A stretch of DNA of 51,826 nt from the IMG/VR virus record IMGVR_UViG_3300025010_000080, positions 1-51,826 of that record; one strand, written 5' to 3'. A model generated the notes under the pieces. The model was given only the letters and a program-made list of their open reading frames with translations. It was not told the origin of the DNA and made no database searches. A program made the translations under genes and the position numbers. The DNA comes from a virus. Below, piece after piece: positions 7,601 through 15,809 of the stretch (the first letter of the stretch is position 1; each line of letters begins with the position of its first letter).

Positions 7601-10370
7601 GACTGCGTTATTTATTCTTGCGGGGGCGGTCGCCATTCTAGCTCAAGCATTACAAACTCTTGGAGGTATGTCTCTAACTGCGGTGGGAATTAGTCTGCTC
7701 GCTTTGGCTGGGGCATTCGGGGTCATCGGATTAGCGGGTTTACTTTTAGCACCGTTGACTCCTGCGCTTTTAGCTTTAGCTGGCGCCATGGTTATATTAG
7801 GCGTTGGTTGTTTGGCGGTAGGGGTTGGAATATTGGCCTTCTCAGCCGGACTTTCCGCATTAGCGGTCTCAGGAGTAGCTGGATCGGTAGCCTTAGTTGC
7901 TATAGTAAGTAGTTATATAGGATTGATACCATTAGTGTTTAAAACATTAGCCACAAGCATTATCGAATTTGCGAAGATTCTTGGTGAGGGAGCACCTACA
8001 ATAGCCAACGCCATGAAACAGATAATGTTATCCATGCATCAAACAATTGTTGAAGTTGCCCCACAAGTAATCGTAACTCTTATGGCGCTTATAGTGTCGA
8101 TACTAGACGCTCTTGTTGCGGCTGTTCCTAAGATGATTGATTCTGGAATGAGACTTGTTCTGGGAATTCTTAAGGGCGTTACTGAGCACCTCAAAGAACT
8201 AGTACAAGCCGGCATCGACGTCATATTACAATTTATTGCTGGGGTAGTGTCTAAACTCCCAGCCATAGTAGACGCAGCGTTCAAGGTAATTATTGCATTC
8301 ATAAACGGATTAGCTGACGCTATTAGAAACAACCATCAACAGTTATACGACGCGGTTGGCAATCTTATAGCGGCGATTATTGAAGCAATTATAGATCTAC
8401 TTCCTAAAATTATAGATGTTGGCGGAAACATCGTTAAGGGTTTAGTCAAAGGTGTTGTTAACATGGCTGGATCACTATCTAAAGCTATAACTGGAATAGT
8501 TGGCGAAGCGATTGATAGTGCTGAAAGATTTCTAGGTATAAAGTCTCCATCTAAAGTATTCACGGAGATGGGACTACGTTCTGGCGAACAATTAATTGAC
8601 GGATTAAAGAGTACGCAATCAGAAGCGAGTAGGACAGCTGGCGATTTAGGAAAGGCAGTAAACGAATCGGCGGCAAACGCCTTAGGTATAGCCTCACCAA
8701 GTAAAGTGTTCCAAGACTATGGAGCGAACATTGTTGCTGGCTTAAAAAACGGAATAAAACAAGACACCCCAAAAGCAGTCGAAGAATCAAAAACTATGGC
8801 TACGAAAGTCTCGGATGCGAGTAAAAAAGAAATCGCCAAGAGCGATAAAACTGATCGTAAAGCGTCAGAGTTAAGACAGAAAGCGCGCAAAGAAGAATTT
8901 GACAAATCGATCAAGTTAATTGATGATCGGAAATACTATAATCAACTTAGTTTGATCGAAGAACTTTCTGCTTGGCAAGACATACAAAGTAAATATGCCG
9001 CCGGAACAGAGGAGCGAGAAAAAGCCGATAAGGAGGTCTATCGTCTTAAAAAAGAGATACTCGAAAAGCAAAAAACATTGGAAGATGATTACTACGCTAA
9101 AACGAAAGGTATTAATGAAAAGCTAAAACAAGACATACGCTCTGTAAATGATGAGTATAGACAGGCCGTTAAGTCTCGTGCTGATTCCTTGTATAAGACG
9201 TATGGACTATTCGATGAACTTGGAGAATCTGAGGCTGTATCCGGTGCAGAATTAGTTATAAACTTGGAAACACAAGTCGCAGCTTTTGATGAGTGGCAGA
9301 AGAACATAAAGTCACTTTCGAAGAAAGGCATTAGCGACGGCTTAATAAAAGAGCTTGAAGAGATGGGCCCAACCGCACTTGAAAAAGTCAAAGCCCTAAA
9401 CTCATTGTTAAAACCAGAATTGGATAAGTACGTGGCTTTATGGAAGGATAAACACAAACAATCAAAGGGTGAAGCCGTAAGAGAACTTGGTGATATGAGA
9501 GAACAGTCCGACAAGAAAATTACACAGTTGAATACCCAAACCGATACTCAATTGGTTGAGCTCAAAGATGTATACCAGACTCAACTTGCTGCTATAACTT
9601 CAAACACTCAAGAACAACTCACTGAGTTCAATTCAAAATGGGAGACAAAAGTCAAAGATTTGAATACCCAAACCAACAACGACTTCACAAAGATCGTTAC
9701 CGATACGCAAAACATTTTTAAACAACCTGATTGGGTAAGCGTTGGTGTAAACATTATAGACGGTATAACACAAGGAGTTAAACGTCAGGCTGTGTTATTG
9801 GCTAAGACTACTTCAGACGCGGCTAAACAAGCATTGAACGCGGCTAATGAGACACTTGGCATACAATCGCCATCAAAAGAATTCGCAAAAGTTGGACGAT
9901 ATGCCATGGAGGGTTTCGCTGGTGGATTAAGACAGTTTTCTGGCGTAGTTGTTAACGAAGTTTCAAATGTTGCCATGACTGCAAAAGAATCTTTAAGAAG
10001 TGCTGTATCTAATATTGTCGGCATCGTTAGTGGAAATATGGATATTACGCCAACAATTCGTCCGGTAATAGACCTGACAAACATCAATAAAGGTCTAAAC
10101 TCAGTCTTCAACAGATCGCAAGCCATCAATGTGGACGATATTAGAAGTAAGACGGCGTCTATTTCTAATATGGACGCGAATCGAAGGGCTGGTCTAAGTT
10201 CCGCCATCGCTAAACAGACACCTAATGGCGCACCCAGTTCAAATCAAGGGAGTGGTCTAGCCGTAACTGTAACTAATTTTATCAATAACCGAACACAGGA
10301 CGTTCAGGCCTTCGCTGAGGAATTGGAATTCTACAGACAGCAAATAATAGCCGGAAGGGGTGGTAACTAA
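4611..10370 (+). CDS. Tape measure protein
   Basis: At 1919 residues this is the longest gene. It sets tail length and is ejected during infection. The N-terminal ~450 residues carry the typical tape-measure start (ITNSAIYSGKQLLESLTINP, the YNFAEMTRNIGTFTAAGVDL stretch and MDWQSVISAGMGGELF). Residues ~630-1130 are a long series of hydrophobic alanine/glycine/isoleucine helices that may act as membrane-active segments. Three LGI-SPSK-F motifs lie near residues 1308, 1358 and 1749, a common tape-measure repeat. Residues ~1390-1690 are charged coiled coil. Start ATG 4611 overlaps the previous stop and has GGAGGAGG upstream. No frameshift or truncation is seen. Confidence 0.95.
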   Translation: MHSVDERVVELRLYNQQFENGIRSSVASLNNLKAGLNLDGATRSLSNLDRAGKSFSLAGIAEGVNNLSNRFSTLGIVGVTALQNITNSAIYSGKQLLESLTINPIKTGLEEYETKMNAITTIMTNTASKGTNLDDVNDALNKLNHYADKTIYNFAEMTRNIGTFTAAGVDLKTATVSIKGIANLAAGSGSSALQASTAMYQLSQAISSGTLRLMDWQSVISAGMGGELFQKALEKTAKELGNGRNMAVSFRESLESGWITTEVLTKTLAKFSEDKSLIDAATQVKTLTQLLSTMRESVQSGWAQTWENVIGNKEEATGFFTAINDGFGAIAGASADARNKMLAFWKANDGRYHIIEALFNSFKGIKEVLDPIGDAFSEIFPPMTGERLVKISESIRDLSRNFKIGDETSNNIKNTFKGLFAILDIGKQALFAIASGLSAVIQYLIPAGGGFLAMTGSIGEFLVAIDNAIKSSDSFNVVIKKIGNLIKPIADGITMAITSITGAFKSISNADTTGIDSLSDHVTKKFKSLETLGEMVDSMLSGILAGLKAVPQTFYKLADMISAGIGKIRTAITDAFKDSDFNGVVNAAQGGVLMAIALGIGRFIDWISSITKNADSFLGNFTGILGDLRGSLEAYQNSLKAGILMKIAISIGILAVALVAIASIDSNKLASALAAMTTMFLQLFGAMALFEKVSGGLGFIAMTRITTEMLGLSVAILILAHAMTILSKIDKDALQQGLTAVAALTGILLVSSKVLSGISGSLTRASIGFIVFGTAIRVLVSSVERLSAVDKAGLTNGLIGVGVLMAELALFMKVVDLSGMGVTKSVGVVVLAMAINVLGVAVKKFSEIDTVSLIKGLLGVGVVLAEVALFANLTGNVKNVISTAFSLTILGAAMIIFAKAISEMGKMSWEEIARGLTTLAGALGIIVVTFKTLPKNILFQSLALLDIATTITILAKALSTLGKMSWEEISKGLLAMAGSLGIIVTTFALMKNKVLDATALFILAGAVAILAQALQTLGGMSLTAVGISLLALAGAFGVIGLAGLLLAPLTPALLALAGAMVILGVGCLAVGVGILAFSAGLSALAVSGVAGSVALVAIVSSYIGLIPLVFKTLATSIIEFAKILGEGAPTIANAMKQIMLSMHQTIVEVAPQVIVTLMALIVSILDALVAAVPKMIDSGMRLVLGILKGVTEHLKELVQAGIDVILQFIAGVVSKLPAIVDAAFKVIIAFINGLADAIRNNHQQLYDAVGNLIAAIIEAIIDLLPKIIDVGGNIVKGLVKGVVNMAGSLSKAITGIVGEAIDSAERFLGIKSPSKVFTEMGLRSGEQLIDGLKSTQSEASRTAGDLGKAVNESAANALGIASPSKVFQDYGANIVAGLKNGIKQDTPKAVEESKTMATKVSDASKKEIAKSDKTDRKASELRQKARKEEFDKSIKLIDDRKYYNQLSLIEELSAWQDIQSKYAAGTEEREKADKEVYRLKKEILEKQKTLEDDYYAKTKGINEKLKQDIRSVNDEYRQAVKSRADSLYKTYGLFDELGESEAVSGAELVINLETQVAAFDEWQKNIKSLSKKGISDGLIKELEEMGPTALEKVKALNSLLKPELDKYVALWKDKHKQSKGEAVRELGDMREQSDKKITQLNTQTDTQLVELKDVYQTQLAAITSNTQEQLTEFNSKWETKVKDLNTQTNNDFTKIVTDTQNIFKQPDWVSVGVNIIDGITQGVKRQAVLLAKTTSDAAKQALNAANETLGIQSPSKEFAKVGRYAMEGFAGGLRQFSGVVVNEVSNVAMTAKESLRSAVSNIVGIVSGNMDITPTIRPVIDLTNINKGLNSVFNRSQAINVDDIRSKTASISNMDANRRAGLSSAIAKQTPNGAPSSNQGSGLAVTVTNFINNRTQDVQAFAEELEFYRQQIIAGRGGN

Positions 10371-11074
10371 TGGGCGAACCGTATTTCGTATATAACAATA
10401 CTTCTAGTAAGGATATGGGGATCTTGGTAAACGAGTTACCCCCAATCGTCAAAGTTAATCGAGACATAAACAAGGTTTTTATACCTGGAAGGAATGGTTT
10501 TCTAACCGAGGATTTTGGGACCTATGGAAGTGTCGTTAAGTCTTGCGAATGTACACTGTTGGATATCGCGTTGGTAGATAGAATACTAGCTTGGTTAGAC
10601 GGATCTGGAGAAGTTATTTTCTCAAACCAACCAGATCGTAAGTATCAAGCTAGTATAATGAATCAAATACCGTTTAGTCGTATAATACGTCAATGGCATA
10701 AATTTGTTGTGGTCTTTGATTGTCAACCGTTCGCCAAGATGATCGATTCGCCAACGATCACCATTACCGCCCAAGAGGCTATGTACGGCGAAGGAACCAT
10801 CTATGGTCGCGGGACACATGAGAGCGATCCGATCATTAAAGTTTATGGTGACGGAGCTATATATCTAATGATTAATGGAGGGTTGATAACTCTCACGGAC
10901 GTCTCGGAGTACGTAACAATCGATAGTGACATAATGGATTGTTTTAAAGACGACGTACTCAAAAATTCAAATATGATTGGAGATTTTCCAAAACTCACAC
11001 CAAATATAAATGTCATAAATTGGATCGGTTCTGTTAGTAAAATTGAAATTACACCTAATTGGCGGTGGAAATAA
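10370..11074 (+). CDS. Distal tail protein (Dit)
   Basis: A 234-residue baseplate hub protein linking the tail tube to the fibre complex. The N-terminal part shows the Sipho_tail pattern: DMGILVNELPPI, IPGRNGFLTEDFGTY and SCECTLLDIALVDRILAWLDGSG. Its ATG overlaps the tape-measure stop in a TAATG, with AAGGGGTGG upstream, and its own stop overlaps the next start the same way. The order tape measure, Dit, Tal is canonical in Gram-positive siphoviruses, which makes the call secure. Confidence 0.9.
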   Translation: MGEPYFVYNNTSSKDMGILVNELPPIVKVNRDINKVFIPGRNGFLTEDFGTYGSVVKSCECTLLDIALVDRILAWLDGSGEVIFSNQPDRKYQASIMNQIPFSRIIRQWHKFVVVFDCQPFAKMIDSPTITITAQEAMYGEGTIYGRGTHESDPIIKVYGDGAIYLMINGGLITLTDVSEYVTIDSDIMDCFKDDVLKNSNMIGDFPKLTPNINVINWIGSVSKIEITPNWRWK

Positions 11075-14000
11075 TGATTAACGTATATGGTAGTAAATGT
11101 GCAGACTTTAATAATAACGGTTTGGTTGTGTTGTCTGAAACTATTTCTGCACCATTAACCGAAGGTCTCAATGGTATGTACGAACTTGAATTAACCCATC
11201 CATTAGATGCGCGAGGTAAGTGGAAATATCTATTAGAAGATAATATTATAAAAGCTGATGATCAATTATTTAGGATTTATCGCAAAGTAAAGACATTAAC
11301 CGACGTTAAAGTTAATGCTCGTCATATTTTCTATGATCTACTCGGAAATTTCATTGAGAGTTTAACATTGACCGAAACGTCTGGTGCCTCGGCACTTACT
11401 TCGGTATTAGGCGCGACTCAATATACTCATAATTTTGAGGTCACTAGTGATATCGCAGGGGTCAATACTAAAACGATTACTCGTATGAATCCTGTCGAGG
11501 CGATTCTCGGTTCCGAAGGGCTTATATCCACATGGGGTGGCGAACTCGTTATGGATAACTACTCAGTTAAGCTCTTAGAGGCCAGAGGGCTTGATAGAGG
11601 CGTCCTAATCGCTTATGGGAAGAATATAGAAGGTATCGAAGAAACACTTACCACAGAGGGCCTTTGTACGCGCCTGATGCCAATTGGTAATAATGAACTC
11701 TTGTTGCCTGAGAAGTACGTCGACAGTCCATATATTGACAACTATCCAAATCCAGTTATTAAAACTCTGGATTTTAGCGATATTGGCGTTGACGAAACTC
11801 TGTTAATTACTGAAGAGATGGCAATTATACAATTGAGACTCGCAGCAACCAATTTCTTGATCGATTCTAAGATCGATATACCAACGTTCAACTACAAAAT
11901 TGACTTGGTTGAGTTATCTAAGACCGAGGAATACAAGAATTATGTAATATTAGAAACTGTCGAACTCGGGGATACAGTGACCATAAAACATTCAAGGATG
12001 AATGTTAATCTAAAAGCAAAAGTCATAAAAACGACAAAGAATGGCGTAACAAATCAAATTGAAAAAATTGAATTGGGAAATTTTAAATCTAATATAGCCA
12101 AAAGCGTAGCGGATGCTATACAAACTGTAAAACATGATCTGATTAAAGCATCAAATTATCTGGACCTTCAAATTCAAGAGTTGGATACCGAATTATCCGA
12201 ATTGATTACTGATGTAGATAAATTTTCATCTGACGGTTGGATTACGCTGACCGAGGCCAGAGCTTTGAAACTCGATCTTGAGCAACTTAAAGCTGAGTCG
12301 GAAGATATTGTTCGTATCGCTGGAACTCTAGAAATCATCACGGAAAAAGAGGCTTATTCAAACGCGTTAACGGCTCTCGACACCGAATTAAGAAGTAAAT
12401 GGATTGATCAGATTAAATATCCGATACCGGTCCTAGCAGGGGATATGGTCGCGATTAGTACGCTGTTTAAGAACGTCCAAAATACCAAGTCGCTACTCAA
12501 TGACGCAATCAGTAAAGGTCGACAAGACGACGGAAAGCGATATGTCGAGAATCAAGTAGCCGAGTTAAATACCGCGTTAAGCGCATTTCAAGCCCAGGCC
12601 AATATTCATATTGAAAATGGAAAGATCTATCAAGACGAATCTATTGCGCTAAATACCTTATTTGTCGCCGTCGAAACCGAATCAAACGACGTCATCACTA
12701 TTGCAGACGGATTGAAATTATTACTTGATGATCTAAGTGCTGATTTAACCAGTCTAACTACAACAGAAAATACTTTTAAAAGTTCTATGACGGACGCATT
12801 ATCTGTGATGAACGACTTGATAGGGACAACAAATTATCCAGATAGCGGTTATATCAACATTTCCGTAAGTAAAGGTAAATCCATAAACAATAAATTAAAA
12901 AATGTTGAAACAAGTAAAACCGCCTTGAATGATGTAATGTCGCGTATAAAGATTGATAACCTATTAACTTATGCGGACGAACAAGCCTTCGAGTTAAGCG
13001 TTGCTATTATAAGTATGCAAACGGATATAAAGATGTTCGCTGAAAATGGTTTTCTTGATTATCCAGAGTCTATTTCACTTAAGGCTTCTTTTGATACCAT
13101 ACTCGCGGAAAGTGCTCATGTAATAGCTATTGCTGAGGATATGGCGGTTACGCCCGAACTAGTGACTAAATATCGTGATTCACTAACGGGCACAACTGGA
13201 CTACAAGTGGAATTAAACAAGTGGGTTGATCTATCGTTAGACAGTTATCCTAAAAAAATGAAGACCGTAGATAAAAAAGCCTTACTTGATAAGTTCGCAT
13301 TAGTGATGAGTACAAAATTAACTTTGGAAAACGCTATAACTCTAAAGACTCCAGAATTCACAATAGACGGAGAACTATCCATCAGAGGAACTGGAGCGAA
13401 GAGCGGACAGCGTTATTTAAAGCTCAACAAAAAGAAAATCGAAGCCTGTAGTATATCCGGTAGAGGGTTAATGTTAACGGTTCTTAGTCGGGAAACTTTA
13501 GATGTCGTTTTTGCTCAACTGTACGACACCTTTTTAGACGACGCGACAAGGAACGCCTTAGCCACAAATCTGAATTCATGGAACGATACAGTAATCGTAA
13601 TTCTTACGTCTAACGATTCGATTGGATGGAATACGACGTTGTTAGACGCGGTTGTAAGATGTGGTGGATCGGGAATAAATACCGGTGTTGGTGAATTTCC
13701 ATACGCCTTCATAGGTGTACCAGGCTTATTCCAAGGATGCGCCTTGGAAGTGCTTCATGGTAGTGCCACAACGGATTCGTACGCCGACATATTCACAAAG
13801 ATAACAGATGGGGTTCCTCAGGGAATAGCTATGGGTAGCTCTCTACTTGCGGCAAAAGCCCAACTAGCGGCTGAAAACGCTCAAATAGCTGCCGAAGAAG
13901 CTATGTTTGATTTGGACGAAATAGCGGATAACGGAAAAATAACAAATAGTGAAAAAGTAAAATCTTTAAAGCCGATATGGGACGCAATAGTCTTGGATCA

Positions 14001-15213
14001 TCAAAGCCTGATTAACCAAGCTGGAACATACGGGGTAAATGCTGGAATATATACGTCTGCGTACATCGCTTTAGATAATTATTTAAACATCACAGTCCTT
14101 GTTGGTAACACGCTTCCAATTTTAAGCACCACGTCAACGTCCCTTGTTTCGAGGGTCGAATTTGATACAAAATTTATAACGTACTATGCTCAGCGTGGGA
14201 TACTATGGCAACTTATTGTATCCGCAGCGAAAACCTATGCCGATACCAAAGCGTCTTATTTCCATATAAAATACTCCAATTATAGTAGTGGAACGCCCTT
14301 CACCGCTGATAATGGCGAGGCCTCTGGTATATACATGGGGACGTACGTAGACAATGTGTTGGCTGATTCAGACGATTACTCAAAATACACATGGGTTAAA
14401 GTTGTTGGTGATCAAGGACTACCTGGGATAAGTGGTTATACTTGGATTAGATATGCCGATGATTCTGCTGGCACTAACATGAGTGACAATCCTACAGGGA
14501 AAAAATACGTAGGAATAGCTACCAATAAAGAGAGTATTGACGAGAGCTCAATTCCATCTGACTATGCTTGGAGTCTAATTAAAGGCGACGATGGTCAGAC
14601 GACATATTTACACATAGCGTATGCTGAGGACGTTTCCGGTACTGGATTCAATTATACAAGTGGTAAATATATTGGGACCTATACGGACTTTAGTTCTTCT
14701 CAGAGTTCGAACTATATTTATTACTCTTGGAAAATATTCCAGGGAACAGATGGAGTTCCAGGAGAAGCTGGTTCGGTAGTTAAAGAAGTTTACACTGCTT
14801 TGTATTATCCAGATCATAAATCATATGTATCGACGGCATCTGACGAGTATAAAGCGTTAACCATGGGTCAATCCAGTATGACCTTATTTACAGCTCTTAC
14901 GACAGCGTCTCTTTTGCACACTATGAGTGCTGAATCGGAATTAGGTTGGATGGCGCTTGAAGTGACTTGGAAAGTTTCAAGTGGTGGTATGGGTGAGATC
15001 GACATATTTGGTTCTAACGGTCTTCCGTATGTATATATGGAGCCTTATGAGCAATCCCTACCACATATGACCACTCAATCGACCGAGTTCATAAAACAAA
15101 GAACGGTCATAGATTTCTTTATATTTCCTGGTCAGGATATATACGTGGCGGTTAAAGCTACCATAGGTACTTGTTATATTAGTAGAGTCGACTTAGTGAT
15201 TAAGCCTTGGTAG
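11074..15213 (+). CDS. Tail-associated lysin / baseplate protein (Tal)
   Basis: A 1379-residue tail-tip protein. The first ~350 residues form the Tal/endopeptidase-tail hub (INVYGSKCADFNNNG, GMYELELTHPLD, the ARHIFYDLLGNF stretch). Residues ~360-700 and ~940-990 contain related helical units of about 60 residues (FSSDGWIT, IHIENGKIY, MFAENGFLDYPE, IADNGKIT). Residues ~1060-1235 hold three carbohydrate-binding-like units joined by collagen-like linkers (GDQGLPG, GTDGVPG). The C-terminus is beta-rich and may bind the cell surface. I use ATG 11074, which overlaps the Dit stop, rather than the TTG 15 bases earlier. No obvious peptidase active site was seen, so lytic activity is not claimed. Confidence 0.85.
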   Translation: MINVYGSKCADFNNNGLVVLSETISAPLTEGLNGMYELELTHPLDARGKWKYLLEDNIIKADDQLFRIYRKVKTLTDVKVNARHIFYDLLGNFIESLTLTETSGASALTSVLGATQYTHNFEVTSDIAGVNTKTITRMNPVEAILGSEGLISTWGGELVMDNYSVKLLEARGLDRGVLIAYGKNIEGIEETLTTEGLCTRLMPIGNNELLLPEKYVDSPYIDNYPNPVIKTLDFSDIGVDETLLITEEMAIIQLRLAATNFLIDSKIDIPTFNYKIDLVELSKTEEYKNYVILETVELGDTVTIKHSRMNVNLKAKVIKTTKNGVTNQIEKIELGNFKSNIAKSVADAIQTVKHDLIKASNYLDLQIQELDTELSELITDVDKFSSDGWITLTEARALKLDLEQLKAESEDIVRIAGTLEIITEKEAYSNALTALDTELRSKWIDQIKYPIPVLAGDMVAISTLFKNVQNTKSLLNDAISKGRQDDGKRYVENQVAELNTALSAFQAQANIHIENGKIYQDESIALNTLFVAVETESNDVITIADGLKLLLDDLSADLTSLTTTENTFKSSMTDALSVMNDLIGTTNYPDSGYINISVSKGKSINNKLKNVETSKTALNDVMSRIKIDNLLTYADEQAFELSVAIISMQTDIKMFAENGFLDYPESISLKASFDTILAESAHVIAIAEDMAVTPELVTKYRDSLTGTTGLQVELNKWVDLSLDSYPKKMKTVDKKALLDKFALVMSTKLTLENAITLKTPEFTIDGELSIRGTGAKSGQRYLKLNKKKIEACSISGRGLMLTVLSRETLDVVFAQLYDTFLDDATRNALATNLNSWNDTVIVILTSNDSIGWNTTLLDAVVRCGGSGINTGVGEFPYAFIGVPGLFQGCALEVLHGSATTDSYADIFTKITDGVPQGIAMGSSLLAAKAQLAAENAQIAAEEAMFDLDEIADNGKITNSEKVKSLKPIWDAIVLDHQSLINQAGTYGVNAGIYTSAYIALDNYLNITVLVGNTLPILSTTSTSLVSRVEFDTKFITYYAQRGILWQLIVSAAKTYADTKASYFHIKYSNYSSGTPFTADNGEASGIYMGTYVDNVLADSDDYSKYTWVKVVGDQGLPGISGYTWIRYADDSAGTNMSDNPTGKKYVGIATNKESIDESSIPSDYAWSLIKGDDGQTTYLHIAYAEDVSGTGFNYTSGKYIGTYTDFSSSQSSNYIYYSWKIFQGTDGVPGEAGSVVKEVYTALYYPDHKSYVSTASDEYKALTMGQSSMTLFTALTTASLLHTMSAESELGWMALEVTWKVSSGGMGEIDIFGSNGLPYVYMEPYEQSLPHMTTQSTEFIKQRTVIDFFIFPGQDIYVAVKATIGTCYISRVDLVIKPW

Positions 15214-15225
15214 GGGGACGTAGGA

Positions 15226-15780
15226 ATGTATTTGTTTTACGATGAATATGGAAAGTTTATCTATTCCTGTGAGGCCCCTTATCCAATAGCGGGTCTAATT
15301 AAGCGTGGAAAATTGACCAGCTTATATCTCGACGACGTCGTCGATAAACACATCATAGAAAATTATCCCGATTACACATATGTAAATGGAGAGCCGATGT
15401 ATACGCCAATTCCAGATTCGGTTAATCTTCCATATGCACAACAATCTAAAATCGAAGAGATTGATATCGCCTGTAATCTCGACATTCTTAACGGGTTTTC
15501 TTCTTCCTGTACAGGTGTAGAGCATTTGTACAAGTTTAACGAAGAATGGCAGACAAACTTTAATCGAGAAATGAACTCTTTACTTTTAAACCCAACCGTT
15601 TTATCTTTAAATTGGACTACAAAGGATGCCGGAGTGATACTCCACACGAGAGAACAATTTATAGTACTTTATAACGAATCTAAATTGCATATTGATGCTA
15701 AAATGGCTCGTTATTATGAAATGAGAGACCAAATCATGGCGGCACAAACTACCACGCAAGTCAAAGAATTTGCGTGGTAG
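15226..15780 (+). CDS. Tail/baseplate accessory protein with a DUF4376-like C-terminus
   Basis: A 184-residue protein between Tal and the BppU-like protein. The N-terminal ~60 residues look like a small beta domain (MYLFYDEYGKFIYSCEAP). The last ~70 residues (VILHTREQFIVLYNESKLHI, then YYEMRDQIMAAQTTTQVKEF) resemble the helical DUF4376 segment found at the end of tail-fibre assembly or fibre-associated proteins. It may help fold or attach the adjacent fibre. The role is inferred from neighbours; the start at ATG 15226 has GGGGGACG upstream. Confidence 0.5.
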   Translation: MYLFYDEYGKFIYSCEAPYPIAGLIKRGKLTSLYLDDVVDKHIIENYPDYTYVNGEPMYTPIPDSVNLPYAQQSKIEEIDIACNLDILNGFSSSCTGVEHLYKFNEEWQTNFNREMNSLLLNPTVLSLNWTTKDAGVILHTREQFIVLYNESKLHIDAKMARYYEMRDQIMAAQTTTQVKEFAW

Positions 15781-15809
15781 TTTGTTATTAAAAAATGGGA
15801 GGTGTCATT

